DNA of 50,791 bases from Nocardia seriolae NBRC 15557 (lineage in GTDB: Bacteria; Actinomycetota; Actinomycetes; Mycobacteriales; Mycobacteriaceae): contig NZ_BJWY01000040.1 in assembly GCF_007990715.1 (NCBI RefSeq), positions 1-50,791 on the forward strand, in the 5' to 3' direction. Below the pieces are notes generated by a model. The model worked only from the letters and a program-made list of their open reading frames with translations, searched no databases and was not told the origin of the DNA. Positions 17,992-26,363 of this stretch are shown piece by piece. Position 1 is the stretch's first letter, and the number at the start of each line of letters is the position of its first letter. Made by a program: the position numbers and the translations under genes.

Positions 17992-19125
17992 CTAGCCGAC
18001 CGGGCCCTTGGCCAGTTGGACTCGGGCGGATTGGGGTTGGCCGGTGGTGTCGGTCCATTTCAGGGTGATGGTGTCGCCCGGGTGGTGTTGGTCCATGGTG
18101 GTGGTGAGGTCGGTGGCGGAGGTTATCTGGTGGTCGTCGAGGGCGGTGATCACGTCGCGGGCCTCGAGACCCAGTTGGTCGGCGGGGCCGCCTTGGACCA
18201 CGCCGCGGATTTGGGCGCCGGTGGAGGTGGAGGCGACCGAGACGCCGATGAAGGCGGTGTCGCCGATGTGGATGCGGTCGGTGGGCTGGCCGGATTGGAT
18301 CTGCTTGGCCACGGTCAGGGCCTTGTTGATGGGGATGGCGAAGCCCTGGCCGCCGCCGATGCTGAAGCGGAAGCCCTTGGAGGCGGCGGTGTCCATGCCG
18401 ATCACCTGGCCGGACGAATTGGCCAGGGGGCCACCGGAATCGCCGGGTTCGATATTGGCGGCCACCTGGATGAGGCCGGTGAGTTGTTCGGAGCTGCCGG
18501 TGGCGTCGTCGCTGGCGGTGATGGAGCGGTTGAGGGCGGTCACCTTGCCCGCGGCGGCGGTGGGGGTGCCGCGGCCGCCCGCATTGCCGACGCCGACCAC
18601 CTGGTCGCCGACGCCGACCTTGTCGGAGTCACCGAGGGGTGCCGTCTGGAGACCGGAGGCGCCGACCAGTTTGATGACGGCCATGTCCTCGCTGCGGTCG
18701 AAGCCGAGCACGGTGGCGTCGTAGGTCTGGCCGTTGCCCAGGTCGGTGACCGAGATCTTGGTCGCGCCCTCGACGACGTGATTGTTGGTGAGCACGATGC
18801 CGTCGGAACTGAGCACGATGCCGGTGCCCGCGCCCTCGCCGTTCTGCAACCCGAGCACGGTATTGACGTCCACGATCCCGGGCACCACCGCCTGCGCGGC
18901 ACTGTCGAGATCGGCTGGGGGAGTGTTGAAGTCGACGGGCTGGCTCTGCGTCACCCCACCCGGCGACTGCGCCACCGGATTGCCCGGCACCAGTGTGCTC
19001 GGTCCGCACGCTACGAGCCCCAAGGTCGCGGCCAACGCCACCACGGCGGCGGCCGCCGCACGAATGGTCCGCGAGCGCGCCGCACCCCCGGCAGAGTGGT
19101 CCGGCGACTGTCGTTGCAGATTCAT
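17992..19125 (-). CDS. HtrA/DegP-like trypsin protease lipoprotein with PDZ domain
   Basis: 377 residues from the ATG at 19125, which has a GAGGGG site; an upstream in-frame ATG at 19137 lacks one. A lipoprotein signal ends in 'TLGLVACG'. The trypsin-like domain has the full triad: H116 ('LTNNHVVEG'), D147 ('SEDMAVIK') and S230 ('IEPGDSGGPLANSSG'). A PDZ domain fills about residues 280-372 ('GVVQGGPADQLGLEARDVI'). It should be an envelope-anchored stress or quality-control protease on the outer face of the cytoplasmic membrane. It is divergent from the Hip1-like hydrolase across a 246-nt gap that must hold both promoters. Confidence 0.93.
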   Translation of the reverse strand: MNLQRQSPDHSAGGAARSRTIRAAAAAVVALAATLGLVACGPSTLVPGNPVAQSPGGVTQSQPVDFNTPPADLDSAAQAVVPGIVDVNTVLGLQNGEGAGTGIVLSSDGIVLTNNHVVEGATKISVTDLGNGQTYDATVLGFDRSEDMAVIKLVGASGLQTAPLGDSDKVGVGDQVVGVGNAGGRGTPTAAAGKVTALNRSITASDDATGSSEQLTGLIQVAANIEPGDSGGPLANSSGQVIGMDTAASKGFRFSIGGGQGFAIPINKALTVAKQIQSGQPTDRIHIGDTAFIGVSVASTSTGAQIRGVVQGGPADQLGLEARDVITALDDHQITSATDLTTTMDQHHPGDTITLKWTDTTGQPQSARVQLAKGPVG

Positions 19126-19371
19126 GACGCCCCTCATAGGTCGAGCCCCCGGTTCTCTCCCATTAAGCATGCGGTTTCTGAGAGCCGCCTGGGGAGTTAC
19201 CGTGCGAACGCCCACGTACCGCACAGGGTCGGCTCCGAACCCCTATCGTCCCGGGTCCGTGGCATTCGTGACGTTGCGCACGCACGCGGCGGCCGCGATG
19301 TGAACAGAGACGTATATGAGAGCGCCGGAAGGGGTGCGAGGGTGGTTTCGGTGGAATGGCACGATCGTGGC

Positions 19372-20907
19372 ATGGCGTTGATGCGAACCGGCCGAGTCGT
19401 GCTGCTGGCCACGACCTTGGCGATGACCGCGGCTGCGTGCACCAGCGTGGTGGACGGCAAGCCCACCCCGAGCGCACCGTTGGGGCTGGACAGCTTCTAC
19501 CACCAGACCCTGAACTGGGGCAGCTGCACCGATTACGTTCAGAGCGATGACGATTCGCTGCCCAAGGGCTCCGAGTGCACCCGTGTGACGGTGCCGGTCG
19601 ACTACGCGAATCCCGGCGGCGCCACCGCCAAGATCGCCATCTCGCGAATCAAGGCCACCGGCAAGAAGATCGGGTCGCTGCTGCTCAATCCGGGCGGTCC
19701 GGGCGTGACCGGCCTGAACATGGTCTCCATCGGCGACAAGACCGACCTGGCCGAGCGCTTCGACCGGATCGGTTTCGACCCGCGCGGCATCGGCGCCTCC
19801 CAGCCGAGCATCCAGTGCATGACCGCCGCCGAGAACGACGCCCAGCGTGCCGAACCCAACAAGGACAACTCGCCCGCGGGCATCGCCGCCATCGAGGCCG
19901 AGAACAAGGACTTCGCCAACAAGTGCGTCGAGCGCACCGGCAAGGAGTTCCTCGCCCACGTCGGGACCCGGGAGGTCGTGCAGGACATGGATGTCATCCG
20001 CGGCGCGCTGGGTGACTCGAAGCTGACCTACCTGGGCTACTCCTACGGCACCCGCATCGGCTACACCTACGCCGAGAAGTTCCCCGACCGCGTGCGCGCG
20101 CTCGTGCTCGACGGCGCCCTCAAGCCGGATCAGGATCAGCTCAAGGAGTCCCTGGCCCAGGCCGCCAGCTTCCAGAACGCCTTCGACAACTACGCGGCCG
20201 ACTGCGCGGCCAAGGAGAAGACCAACTGCCCGCTCGGCGACGACCCGAAGCAGGCCACCAAGAAGTTCCGCGCCCTGGTGGATCCGCTGTGGGACAAGCC
20301 CGTTCCCACCCAGGACCCGCGCGGCCTGCACTACGGCGACGCCATCACCGGCGTCCAGCAGACCCTCTACTCGGTGCGACTGTGGCCCGCCCTCACCAAG
20401 GGCCTGCGCGAACTGGCCCAGGGCAGCGGCGACACCCTGCTGGCGCTGGCCGACATGTACGACGGCCGCCACGACGACGGCACCTACGACAACAGCTCCG
20501 ACGCCTTCACTGCCATTCGCTGCGTGGACGATCCGCCGATCACCGACCGCGCCGTGGCCGCCAAGCAGGACGCCGACTACCGCCGCGTCGCCCCGTTCCT
20601 GGACGACGGCCACAGCGGCAATGCCGCCCCGCTCGAGGGCTGCGCCTTCTGGCCGGTCCCCAATACGGGCACCCCGCACAAGCTCTCCATCCCGGGCCTG
20701 CCCAAGGTCGTGGTGATCTCTACGACCGACGATCCGGCCACCCCGTACCAGGCCGGTGTGGACCTGGCCCAGCAGCTGGGCGCGAGCCTGATCACCTTCA
20801 AGGGCACCCAGCACACCGTGTCCCTGCAGGGCAAGGCCTGCGTCGATGATCCGGTGGTCTCGTATCTGGTCGACCTGAAGGAGCCCGCCGCAGGCCTCAC
20901 CTGCTGA
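19372..20907 (+). CDS. Hip1/CaeA-like lipoprotein serine hydrolase
   Basis: 511 residues from ATG 19372. A lipobox 'MTAAAC' (C23) anchors it outside the membrane. Alpha/beta hydrolase core: 'LLLNPGGPGVTGL' oxyanion region, 'FDPRGIGASQP', nucleophile elbow 'YLGYSYGTRIG' (S224), and a C-terminal TAP-like domain with the acid in 'STTDDPATPY' and histidine in 'KGTQHTV'. M. tuberculosis Hip1 (Rv2224c, about 520 residues) has the same plan, and both sit beside glnA2/glnE and panB, so orthology is likely. Hip1 is a cell-envelope serine protease that affects host responses; that role is not shown here. A GTG at 19342 with a better ribosome binding site (GGAAGGGG) is an alternative start. Confidence 0.92.
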   Translation: MALMRTGRVVLLATTLAMTAAACTSVVDGKPTPSAPLGLDSFYHQTLNWGSCTDYVQSDDDSLPKGSECTRVTVPVDYANPGGATAKIAISRIKATGKKIGSLLLNPGGPGVTGLNMVSIGDKTDLAERFDRIGFDPRGIGASQPSIQCMTAAENDAQRAEPNKDNSPAGIAAIEAENKDFANKCVERTGKEFLAHVGTREVVQDMDVIRGALGDSKLTYLGYSYGTRIGYTYAEKFPDRVRALVLDGALKPDQDQLKESLAQAASFQNAFDNYAADCAAKEKTNCPLGDDPKQATKKFRALVDPLWDKPVPTQDPRGLHYGDAITGVQQTLYSVRLWPALTKGLRELAQGSGDTLLALADMYDGRHDDGTYDNSSDAFTAIRCVDDPPITDRAVAAKQDADYRRVAPFLDDGHSGNAAPLEGCAFWPVPNTGTPHKLSIPGLPKVVVISTTDDPATPYQAGVDLAQQLGASLITFKGTQHTVSLQGKACVDDPVVSYLVDLKEPAAGLTC

Positions 20908-20920
20908 GTTCCCTGGAAAG

Positions 20921-21050
20921 TTCGCGGCGCGTCTCGTTCTGGACTGAGTGGAGCGGGGGAGCGAAGCGGAGGAGCGGAGGGAGGGAAGAACGAGACTTCC
21001 AGCGCCGCGAACCCGCCCGGAGCGAAGCGGAGGGCAAATTAGACACAGCC
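20921..21050 (+). repeat. covarying-hairpin intergenic element, copy B
   Basis: Outer stem ttcgcggcgc (20921-20930) pairs with gcgccgcgaa (21002-21011); inner stem gtctcgttct (20931-20940) pairs with agaacgagac (20987-20996). A five-base bulge (ttcca) lies on the 3' side. The loop (20941-20986) and tail (21012-21050, ending cacagcc) match copies A and C almost base for base. Stem changes relative to copy A occur on both sides, keeping the pairing. It starts 14 nt after the hydrolase stop and ends about 60 nt before glnA2, so it could also act in termination. Confidence 0.85.
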
Positions 21051-21073
21051 TCGCCGCGCCTGCTGACGTTTAT

Positions 21074-21112
21074 GTAACACGGATTTAACTCCCGGCCCCT
21101 ACAGTCGCGAAC
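21074..21112 (+). promoter_or_regulatory. candidate glnA2 promoter with GlnR-like box, leaderless start
   Basis: GTAAC (21074-21078) and TTAAC (21085-21089) give the AC-n9-AC spacing of actinobacterial GlnR sites. A -10-like TACAGT lies at 21100-21105, only 7 nt before the ATG, and no ribosome binding site is visible. The transcript would begin at or next to the start codon. Confidence 0.45.
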
Positions 21113-22453
21113 ATGGACCGTCAGAAGGAATTCGTCCTCCGCACGCTCGAAGAGCGGGATATCCGATTCGTGCGACTGTGGTTCACCGATGTCCTGGGTT
21201 ATCTCAAGTCTGTCGCGATCGCGCCCGCCGAGCTGGAGGGCGCGTTCGAGGAGGGCATCGGTTTCGACGGTTCGGCCATCGAGGGGTTTGCCCGGGTCTC
21301 CGAAGCGGACATGGTGGCCAAGCCGGACCCGTCCACCTTCCAGGTGCTGCCGTGGTCCACGTCGAAGGGGCATCAGCACTCCGCGCGCATGTTCTGCGAT
21401 ATCGCCATGCCGGACGGTTCGCCGTCCTGGGCGGATCCGCGCCACGTGCTGCGGCGGCAGCTGAACAAGGCCGCTGATCTGGGCTTCAGCTGCTACGTGC
21501 ACCCCGAGATCGAGTTCTTCCTGCTGAAGCCGGGTCCGCACGACGGCTCCCAGCCCATCCCCGCCGACAATGGTGGCTTCTTCGACCAGGCCGTGCACGA
21601 CGAGGCCCCCAACTTCCGCCGTCACGCCATCGACTCGCTCGAATCCATGGGCATCTCCGTGGAATTCAGCCACCACGAGGGCGCACCCGGCCAGCAGGAG
21701 ATCGACCTGCGCTACGCGGACGCGCTGTCCATGGCCGACAATGTCATGACCTTCCGCTACCTGATCAAGGACGTGGCCATCGACGAGGGCGTGCGGGCGT
21801 CGTTCATGCCCAAGCCGTTCGCCGATCACCCGGGCTCGGCCATGCACACCCACATGTCGCTGTTCGAGGGCGAGCAGAACGCCTTCGCCGACCCCGACGA
21901 TCCGATCAACCTGTCGGAGACCGCGCGCGCCTTCATCGCGGGCATCCTCGAGCACGCGCACGAGATCTCCGCGGTCACCAACCAGTGGGTGAACTCCTAC
22001 AAGCGCCTGGTCCACGGCGGCGAGGCCCCCACGGCCGCCTCCTGGGGCCGCTCGAATCGCTCTGCGCTGGTGCGCGTCCCGATGTACACCCCGAACAAGG
22101 CCGCCTCGCGGCGGGTCGAGATCCGCAGCCCCGACAGCGCCTGCAACCCGTACCTGGCGTTCGCGGTGCTGCTCGCGGCCGGTCTGCGCGGCATCGAGAA
22201 GGGCTACACCCTGCCGCCGGAGGCCGAGGACGACGTCTGGTCGCTGACCACCGCCGAGCGTCGCGCCATGGGCTTCCGCGAACTGCCCGCGTCCCTGGAC
22301 GAGGCGCTGAAGAACATGGAGAAGTCCGAACTGGTCGCCGAGACCCTCGGTGAGCACGTCTTCGACTTCTTCCTCCGCAACAAGCGCCGCGAGTGGGCGG
22401 GCTACCGCAACCAGGTGACCCCCTACGAGCTCAAGGAATACCTCGGGCTGTGA
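21113..22453 (+). CDS. glnA2: glutamine synthetase, GlnA2-type
   Basis: 446 residues, exactly the length of M. tuberculosis GlnA2 (Rv2222c), and the N-terminus 'MDRQKEFVLRTLEERDIRFV' matches that protein. The beta-grasp domain (about 1-100) is followed by the catalytic domain with 'YVHPEIEFFLL' metal ligands, 'HHEGAPGQQEIDLR', ATP/metal segment 'GSAMHTHMSLFEGE', 'NSYKRLVHGGEAP' and 'RRVEIRSPDSACNPYL'. It condenses glutamate and ammonia to glutamine using ATP, in the cytoplasm. In the region equivalent to the adenylylation loop it reads 'KGYTLPPEAEDDVW' rather than a canonical GlnA1 loop. It is probably leaderless and is flanked by inverted copies of the hairpin element; copy C overlaps its stop codon. 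Confidence 0.97.
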   Translation: MDRQKEFVLRTLEERDIRFVRLWFTDVLGYLKSVAIAPAELEGAFEEGIGFDGSAIEGFARVSEADMVAKPDPSTFQVLPWSTSKGHQHSARMFCDIAMPDGSPSWADPRHVLRRQLNKAADLGFSCYVHPEIEFFLLKPGPHDGSQPIPADNGGFFDQAVHDEAPNFRRHAIDSLESMGISVEFSHHEGAPGQQEIDLRYADALSMADNVMTFRYLIKDVAIDEGVRASFMPKPFADHPGSAMHTHMSLFEGEQNAFADPDDPINLSETARAFIAGILEHAHEISAVTNQWVNSYKRLVHGGEAPTAASWGRSNRSALVRVPMYTPNKAASRRVEIRSPDSACNPYLAFAVLLAAGLRGIEKGYTLPPEAEDDVWSLTTAERRAMGFRELPASLDEALKNMEKSELVAETLGEHVFDFFLRNKRREWAGYRNQVTPYELKEYLGL

Positions 22454-22571
22454 CATTTTGCCCTCCGCTTCGCTCCGGGCGGGTTCGCGGCCCTGTTACC
22501 TCGGCCTTCCCTCCTCCGCTCCTCCGCTTCGCTCCCCCGCTCCGTCAGTCCAGGCCGAGGCGGGCCGCGAA
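22446..22571 (-). repeat. covarying-hairpin intergenic element, copy C
   Basis: Read on the minus strand: outer stem ttcgcggccc (22571-22562) pairs with gggccgcgaa (22493-22484); inner stem cctcggcct (22560-22552) pairs with aggccgagg (22507-22499). The bulge is g / taaca. The loop and tail match copies A and B. The tail's last bases (cacagcc, 22452-22446) overlap the final codons and stop of glnA2. The inner stem sequence is unrelated to that in A or B but still pairs perfectly. Confidence 0.85.
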
Positions 22572-22710
22572 CATTGGGTGGATCGGCCAGCAGGGGTGAG
22601 GTGATCGTCCGGGTGCATTCGTGAGTCGAACCGGCGGCGAGCGGGCAACGATGTCCCGTTTGGGAGGGATGGGCGGCATGTCGGTTCGACGTGACATGTA
22701 ATTTGAAGGA

Positions 22711-25700
22711 ATGGTTCGGCCACCGACTGCTCGTTCCGCTGTGCCCGGTGTAGGAAGGCCCGCTGTGCCCGGTGTCGGAAGGCTGGGGTTGCTCGAGCCT
22801 TCGGCCGCCGGCTCGCTGCGAGAGGTGGCCTGGGACAACGTGGACAGCGTTCCCCTGCTCTGGGCGCTGTCGCGTTCACCCGACGCCGATCTGGCGCTGC
22901 TGACGCTCATCCGGTTGCGGGAGCAACTCGGGAGCGACTGGGCCGCACTGGATTACGAGCTGCGCAAGAGCTCCTCGCTGCGTGGGCGGCTGCTCGCGCT
23001 GATCGGGTCGTCGAGTGCGTTCGCCGATCATCTGGTGGCCGATCCGCAGGCTTGGCAGCTGCTGAAGCAGCCGAAGCTGCCCTCGCGCGCCGAGGTGCTG
23101 GCGGATCTGCTGGAGGTCGTCAAGGGCGAACCGGAGACCGGGGCCCATGCCGGACCCCTGCTGTATCGCGCGGGCGTGTCCGGGCCGGAGGCGATCGCCC
23201 TGCTGCGCAAGCGGTATCGCGATCAGCTCATGCTGCTGGCCGCCATCGACCTGGCCGCCACCGTCGAGAACGAACCCGTGCTGCCGTATCAGCAGTTGGG
23301 GCAGCATCTCACCGATCTGGCCGACGCGGCGCTCACCGCGGCACTGGCGGTCGCGGTGGCGCGGGTGTGCGTGGACCGCGAGGTGCCGGCGCGGCTGGCC
23401 GTCATCGCCATGGGCAAATGCGGTGCGCGGGAACTGAATTACGTCTCCGACGTGGATGTCATCTTCGTCGCCGAACCCGCCGGCACCACCGCCACCCGGC
23501 TGGCCGCCGAGATGATGAGCGTGGGCAGCGCGGCCTTCTTCGAGATCGACGCGGCGCTGCGGCCCGAGGGCAAGGCCGGGGCGCTGGTGCGCACCCTGGA
23601 CTCGCACATCGCCTACTACAAGCGCTGGGCGCGGACCTGGGAATTCCAGGCGCTGCTCAAGATGCGGCCCGCCACCGGCGATCTGACGCTGGGCGGCGAC
23701 TACCGCGACGCGCTCATGCCCATGGTGTGGGCGGCCTCCGAACGGCCCGACTTCGTGGCCGACGTGCAGGCCATGCGGCGGCGCGTCGAGGATCTGGTGC
23801 CCGCCGACATGCGCGAGCGCGAACTGAAGCTGGGGCACGGCAGCCTGCGCGACGTCGAATTCGCCGTGCAGCTGCTGCAATTGGTACACGGCAAGGCCGA
23901 TGAGTCCCTGCACGTGCAGGGCACCGTGGAGTCGCTGACCGCACTGGCCGACGGTGGCTACGTGGGCCGCGACGACGCCGCCAACCTCACCGCCTCCTAC
24001 GAATTCCTGCGCCTGCTCGAGCACCGCTTGCAGTTGCAGCGGCTCAAGCGCACCCACACCCTGCCCGCCCCCGAGGACGAGGAGGGCATGCGCTGGCTGG
24101 CCCGCGCCGCGCACATGCGGCCCGACGGCCGCCAGGACGCGGTCGGCGTGCTGACCAGCGAGATCAAACGAAACGCCATGCGGGTGCGGCGGTTACACGC
24201 CAAGCTGTTCTACCGGCCGCTGCTGGAATCGGTGGCGCGGCTGGACGCGGACAATCTGCGGCTCAGCCCCGAGGCGGCGGTGCGGCAGCTGGCCGCGCTC
24301 GGCTACGGCGCACCCGAGAACGCGCTCGGACACCTGAAGGCGCTCACCGGGGAGGTCGGGCGCAAGGGGCGGATCCAGGCGCTGCTGCTGCCGACCCTGC
24401 TCGAATGGCTCGGCGAGACACCGAATCCCGACGCCGGGCTGCTCGCCTACCGGCGGGTCTCGGAGGGCCTGGACAACGAGATCTGGTTCCTGCGCGAGCT
24501 CCGAGACGAAGGGGCCATCGCGCAGCGCCTGATGATCGTGCTCGGCTCCTCGGCCTACCTGCCGGACCTGCTGATCAACGCGCCCGAGACCATCCGCATG
24601 TACGCCGACGGGCCGGACGGGCCGCTGCTGCTGGCCACCCAGCCCGCCGATGTGGCGCGCGGAATCCTCTCCGGCGCAGGGCGTTACGACGATCCCAGGC
24701 GGGCCGTCGCGACCGCGCGCTCGCTGCGCAGGCACGAACTGGCGCGGGTGGCCTCGGCCGACGTGCTCGGCATGCTGGATGTGCCGCGGGTGTGCGAGGC
24801 GCTGTCCTCGGTGTGGATCGCCACTCTGGAAGCCGCGCTGCAGGCGGTGATCCGGGCCAGTGAGGCCGAGCTTCGCGGGCCCGCGCCCGCCGACTTCGCG
24901 GTCATCGGCATGGGACGGCTCGGCGGCATGGAACTCGGCTACGGCTCCGACGCCGACGTGCTCTTCGTGTGCGACCCCCGCCCCGGCGCGGATGAGACCT
25001 TCGCCGTGAAATGGGCCATCAGCGTCGCCGAACAGGTGCAGCGCCTGCTGGGCGCGCCGAGCACCGACCCGCCGCTGCAGGTCGATGCCGGATTGCGCCC
25101 CGAGGGCCGCAATGGCGCACTGGTCCGCACCCTCGCCGCCTACGCCGCCTACTACGAACAGTGGGCCCAGCCCTGGGAGGTGCAGGCCCTGCTGCGCGCC
25201 CACCAGGTGGCGGGCGACCGCGAACTCGGAATCCGCTTCCTGCGCACCGTCGATCCCATCCGCTACCCCGAGGGCGGCATGTCCGCGGAGGGCGTCCGCG
25301 AGATCCGCCGCATCAAGGCCCGCGTCGACTCCGAACGCCTCCCGCGCGGCGCCAACCCAGCCACCCACACCAAACTGGGCCGCGGCGGCCTCGCCGACAT
25401 CGAATGGACCGTCCAACTCCTGCAACTCCTGCACGCCCACGAGGTCCCCGACCTCCACAACACCTCCACCCTCGAATCCCTCGACGCCATCGAACGCGCC
25501 GAACTCATCGACACCGCCGACGCCACCCTTCTGCGCGACGCCTGGCTGACCGCCACCAAGGCCCGCAACGCCTTGGTCCTGGTCCGAGGAAAACCCGCCG
25601 ACCAACTCCCCGGCCCGGGCACCCTCCTCTCCGCCATAGCCCGAGTAGCAGGCTGGCCAACAGACGACGGCAGCGAATTCCTGGACCACTACATGCGCGT

Positions 25701-25749
25701 AACCCGCCGCGCAAAAACAGTGGTAGAGCGAGTCTTCGGCGGCGAATAG
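22711..25749 (+). CDS. glnE: bifunctional glutamine synthetase adenylyltransferase/adenylyl-removing enzyme
   Basis: 1012 residues (M. tuberculosis GlnE about 994). Two nucleotidyltransferase domains carry the duplicated signature: N-terminal adenylyl-removing half '[20 protein letters not shown]' (about residue 235) and C-terminal adenylyltransferase half '[20 protein letters not shown]' (about 733). Each is followed by a GlnD-PII-associated helical domain ('[20 protein letters not shown]' and '[20 protein letters not shown]'). It attaches and removes AMP on glutamine synthetase according to nitrogen status. The ATG has a GAAGGA site 4 nt upstream; GTG codons within a tandem repeat just inside are alternatives. 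No glnA1 follows, unlike in M. tuberculosis. Confidence 0.97.
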   Translation: MVRPPTARSAVPGVGRPAVPGVGRLGLLEPSAAGSLREVAWDNVDSVPLLWALSRSPDADLALLTLIRLREQLGSDWAALDYELRKSSSLRGRLLALIGSSSAFADHLVADPQAWQLLKQPKLPSRAEVLADLLEVVKGEPETGAHAGPLLYRAGVSGPEAIALLRKRYRDQLMLLAAIDLAATVENEPVLPYQQLGQHLTDLADAALTAALAVAVARVCVDREVPARLAVIAMGKCGARELNYVSDVDVIFVAEPAGTTATRLAAEMMSVGSAAFFEIDAALRPEGKAGALVRTLDSHIAYYKRWARTWEFQALLKMRPATGDLTLGGDYRDALMPMVWAASERPDFVADVQAMRRRVEDLVPADMRERELKLGHGSLRDVEFAVQLLQLVHGKADESLHVQGTVESLTALADGGYVGRDDAANLTASYEFLRLLEHRLQLQRLKRTHTLPAPEDEEGMRWLARAAHMRPDGRQDAVGVLTSEIKRNAMRVRRLHAKLFYRPLLESVARLDADNLRLSPEAAVRQLAALGYGAPENALGHLKALTGEVGRKGRIQALLLPTLLEWLGETPNPDAGLLAYRRVSEGLDNEIWFLRELRDEGAIAQRLMIVLGSSAYLPDLLINAPETIRMYADGPDGPLLLATQPADVARGILSGAGRYDDPRRAVATARSLRRHELARVASADVLGMLDVPRVCEALSSVWIATLEAALQAVIRASEAELRGPAPADFAVIGMGRLGGMELGYGSDADVLFVCDPRPGADETFAVKWAISVAEQVQRLLGAPSTDPPLQVDAGLRPEGRNGALVRTLAAYAAYYEQWAQPWEVQALLRAHQVAGDRELGIRFLRTVDPIRYPEGGMSAEGVREIRRIKARVDSERLPRGANPATHTKLGRGGLADIEWTVQLLQLLHAHEVPDLHNTSTLESLDAIERAELIDTADATLLRDAWLTATKARNALVLVRGKPADQLPGPGTLLSAIARVAGWPTDDGSEFLDHYMRVTRRAKTVVERVFGGE
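22738..22785 (+). repeat. 24-bp tandem duplication at the 5' end of glnE
   Basis: Units 22738-22761 and 22762-22785 differ at two or three bases and encode AVPGVGRP and AVPGVGRL. The second copy aligns with the 'SVGRLGL' start of mycobacterial GlnE, so the first is an extra in-frame unit. Each unit contains GTG and a GGAAGG stretch. Confidence 0.8.
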
Positions 25750-25844
25750 CACTCCGGACGGACAACTCGCCGCAGGCTGTTCCGCCCCACCGACCCGCGG
25801 CCGACGGCTGGATGTGCTTCCGAACATCCGCGGTGCGCGAAACC

Positions 25845-26363
25845 TCAGTTCACGACCGGTCCGCCTGGCGAAGTGACCGGTGGCGGGGTCGTGACCGGTG
25901 GCTGCGTCGTGACCGGTGGCTGCGTCGTGACCGGTGGCGGCGGGGTCGTCGGTTCGGTGACCCTCGAGGTCGGCGGGATTGGGGCGGTCGAGCCGGATGT
26001 GCGCGGGGTCGGCGGAACGACCGCAACCGATGTGGTCGGCCGTGGCGTCGTCGGCGGTCTGGTGCTGCGCGGTGCGGTCGACTCAGCCGGGGTGGTGACG
26101 AAAGTCGTTGTCGTGGCGGGCGAATGGACCGGTCCCACCGGCGAGGACGGTTCGGATGTCGGACCGGCCCCGATAGCGAGACGGATTGCGAAGACGGCGA
26201 GCGTGACGACGACGATCAGCGTTGCGGCGCCGAGGTCGGCGAGTGACACCCGACGGCGGAGCCGGGCACTTCCGGTCGAGACGGCTCGGTCGAGGGACAG
26301 GGGATATTGCGCCAGCTGCTGGCGCGTGCTCAGTTCGAGCTGCCCGCGGAGTTCGGGGTTCAT
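25845..26363 (-). CDS. single-pass membrane protein with Thr/Pro-rich outer tail
   Basis: 172 residues from the ATG at 26363, which overlaps the stop of the sigma-like gene as ATGA. Residues 1-40 are cytoplasmic and basic ('RLRRRVS'). One membrane span (about 42-66, 'LGAATLIVVVTLAVFAI') follows. The rest is a Thr/Pro/Ser-rich stalk that ends in hexapeptide repeats (PPVTTQ x2, then PPVTTP, PPVTSP). The topology, with a short inner domain and an outer stalk, is like anti-sigma factors, but no anti-sigma zinc motif is visible. Given the overlap with the sigma-like gene, a partner role is plausible inference. Confidence 0.75.
   Translation of the reverse strand: MNPELRGQLELSTRQQLAQYPLSLDRAVSTGSARLRRRVSLADLGAATLIVVVTLAVFAIRLAIGAGPTSEPSSPVGPVHSPATTTTFVTTPAESTAPRSTRPPTTPRPTTSVAVVPPTPRTSGSTAPIPPTSRVTEPTTPPPPVTTQPPVTTQPPVTTPPPVTSPGGPVVN
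25873..25950 (-). repeat. 18-bp tandem repeats encoding PPVTTx hexapeptides
   Basis: Units start at 25873, 25891, 25909 and 25927 (gtgaccggtggc...). The middle two are identical and the last carries a short insertion. They lie in the coding region of the membrane-stalk protein and encode its Thr/Pro repeats. Such repeats often change in number between strains. Confidence 0.85.

Noticed and set aside
20897..22456. Reverse frame antisense to glnA2
   Set aside because: glnA2 is certain; the frame's ends are translations of the hairpin repeats.
20921..22571. Composite transposon carrying glnA2
   Set aside because: There is no transposase and no target-site duplication, and glnA2 is at its ancestral place next to glnE.
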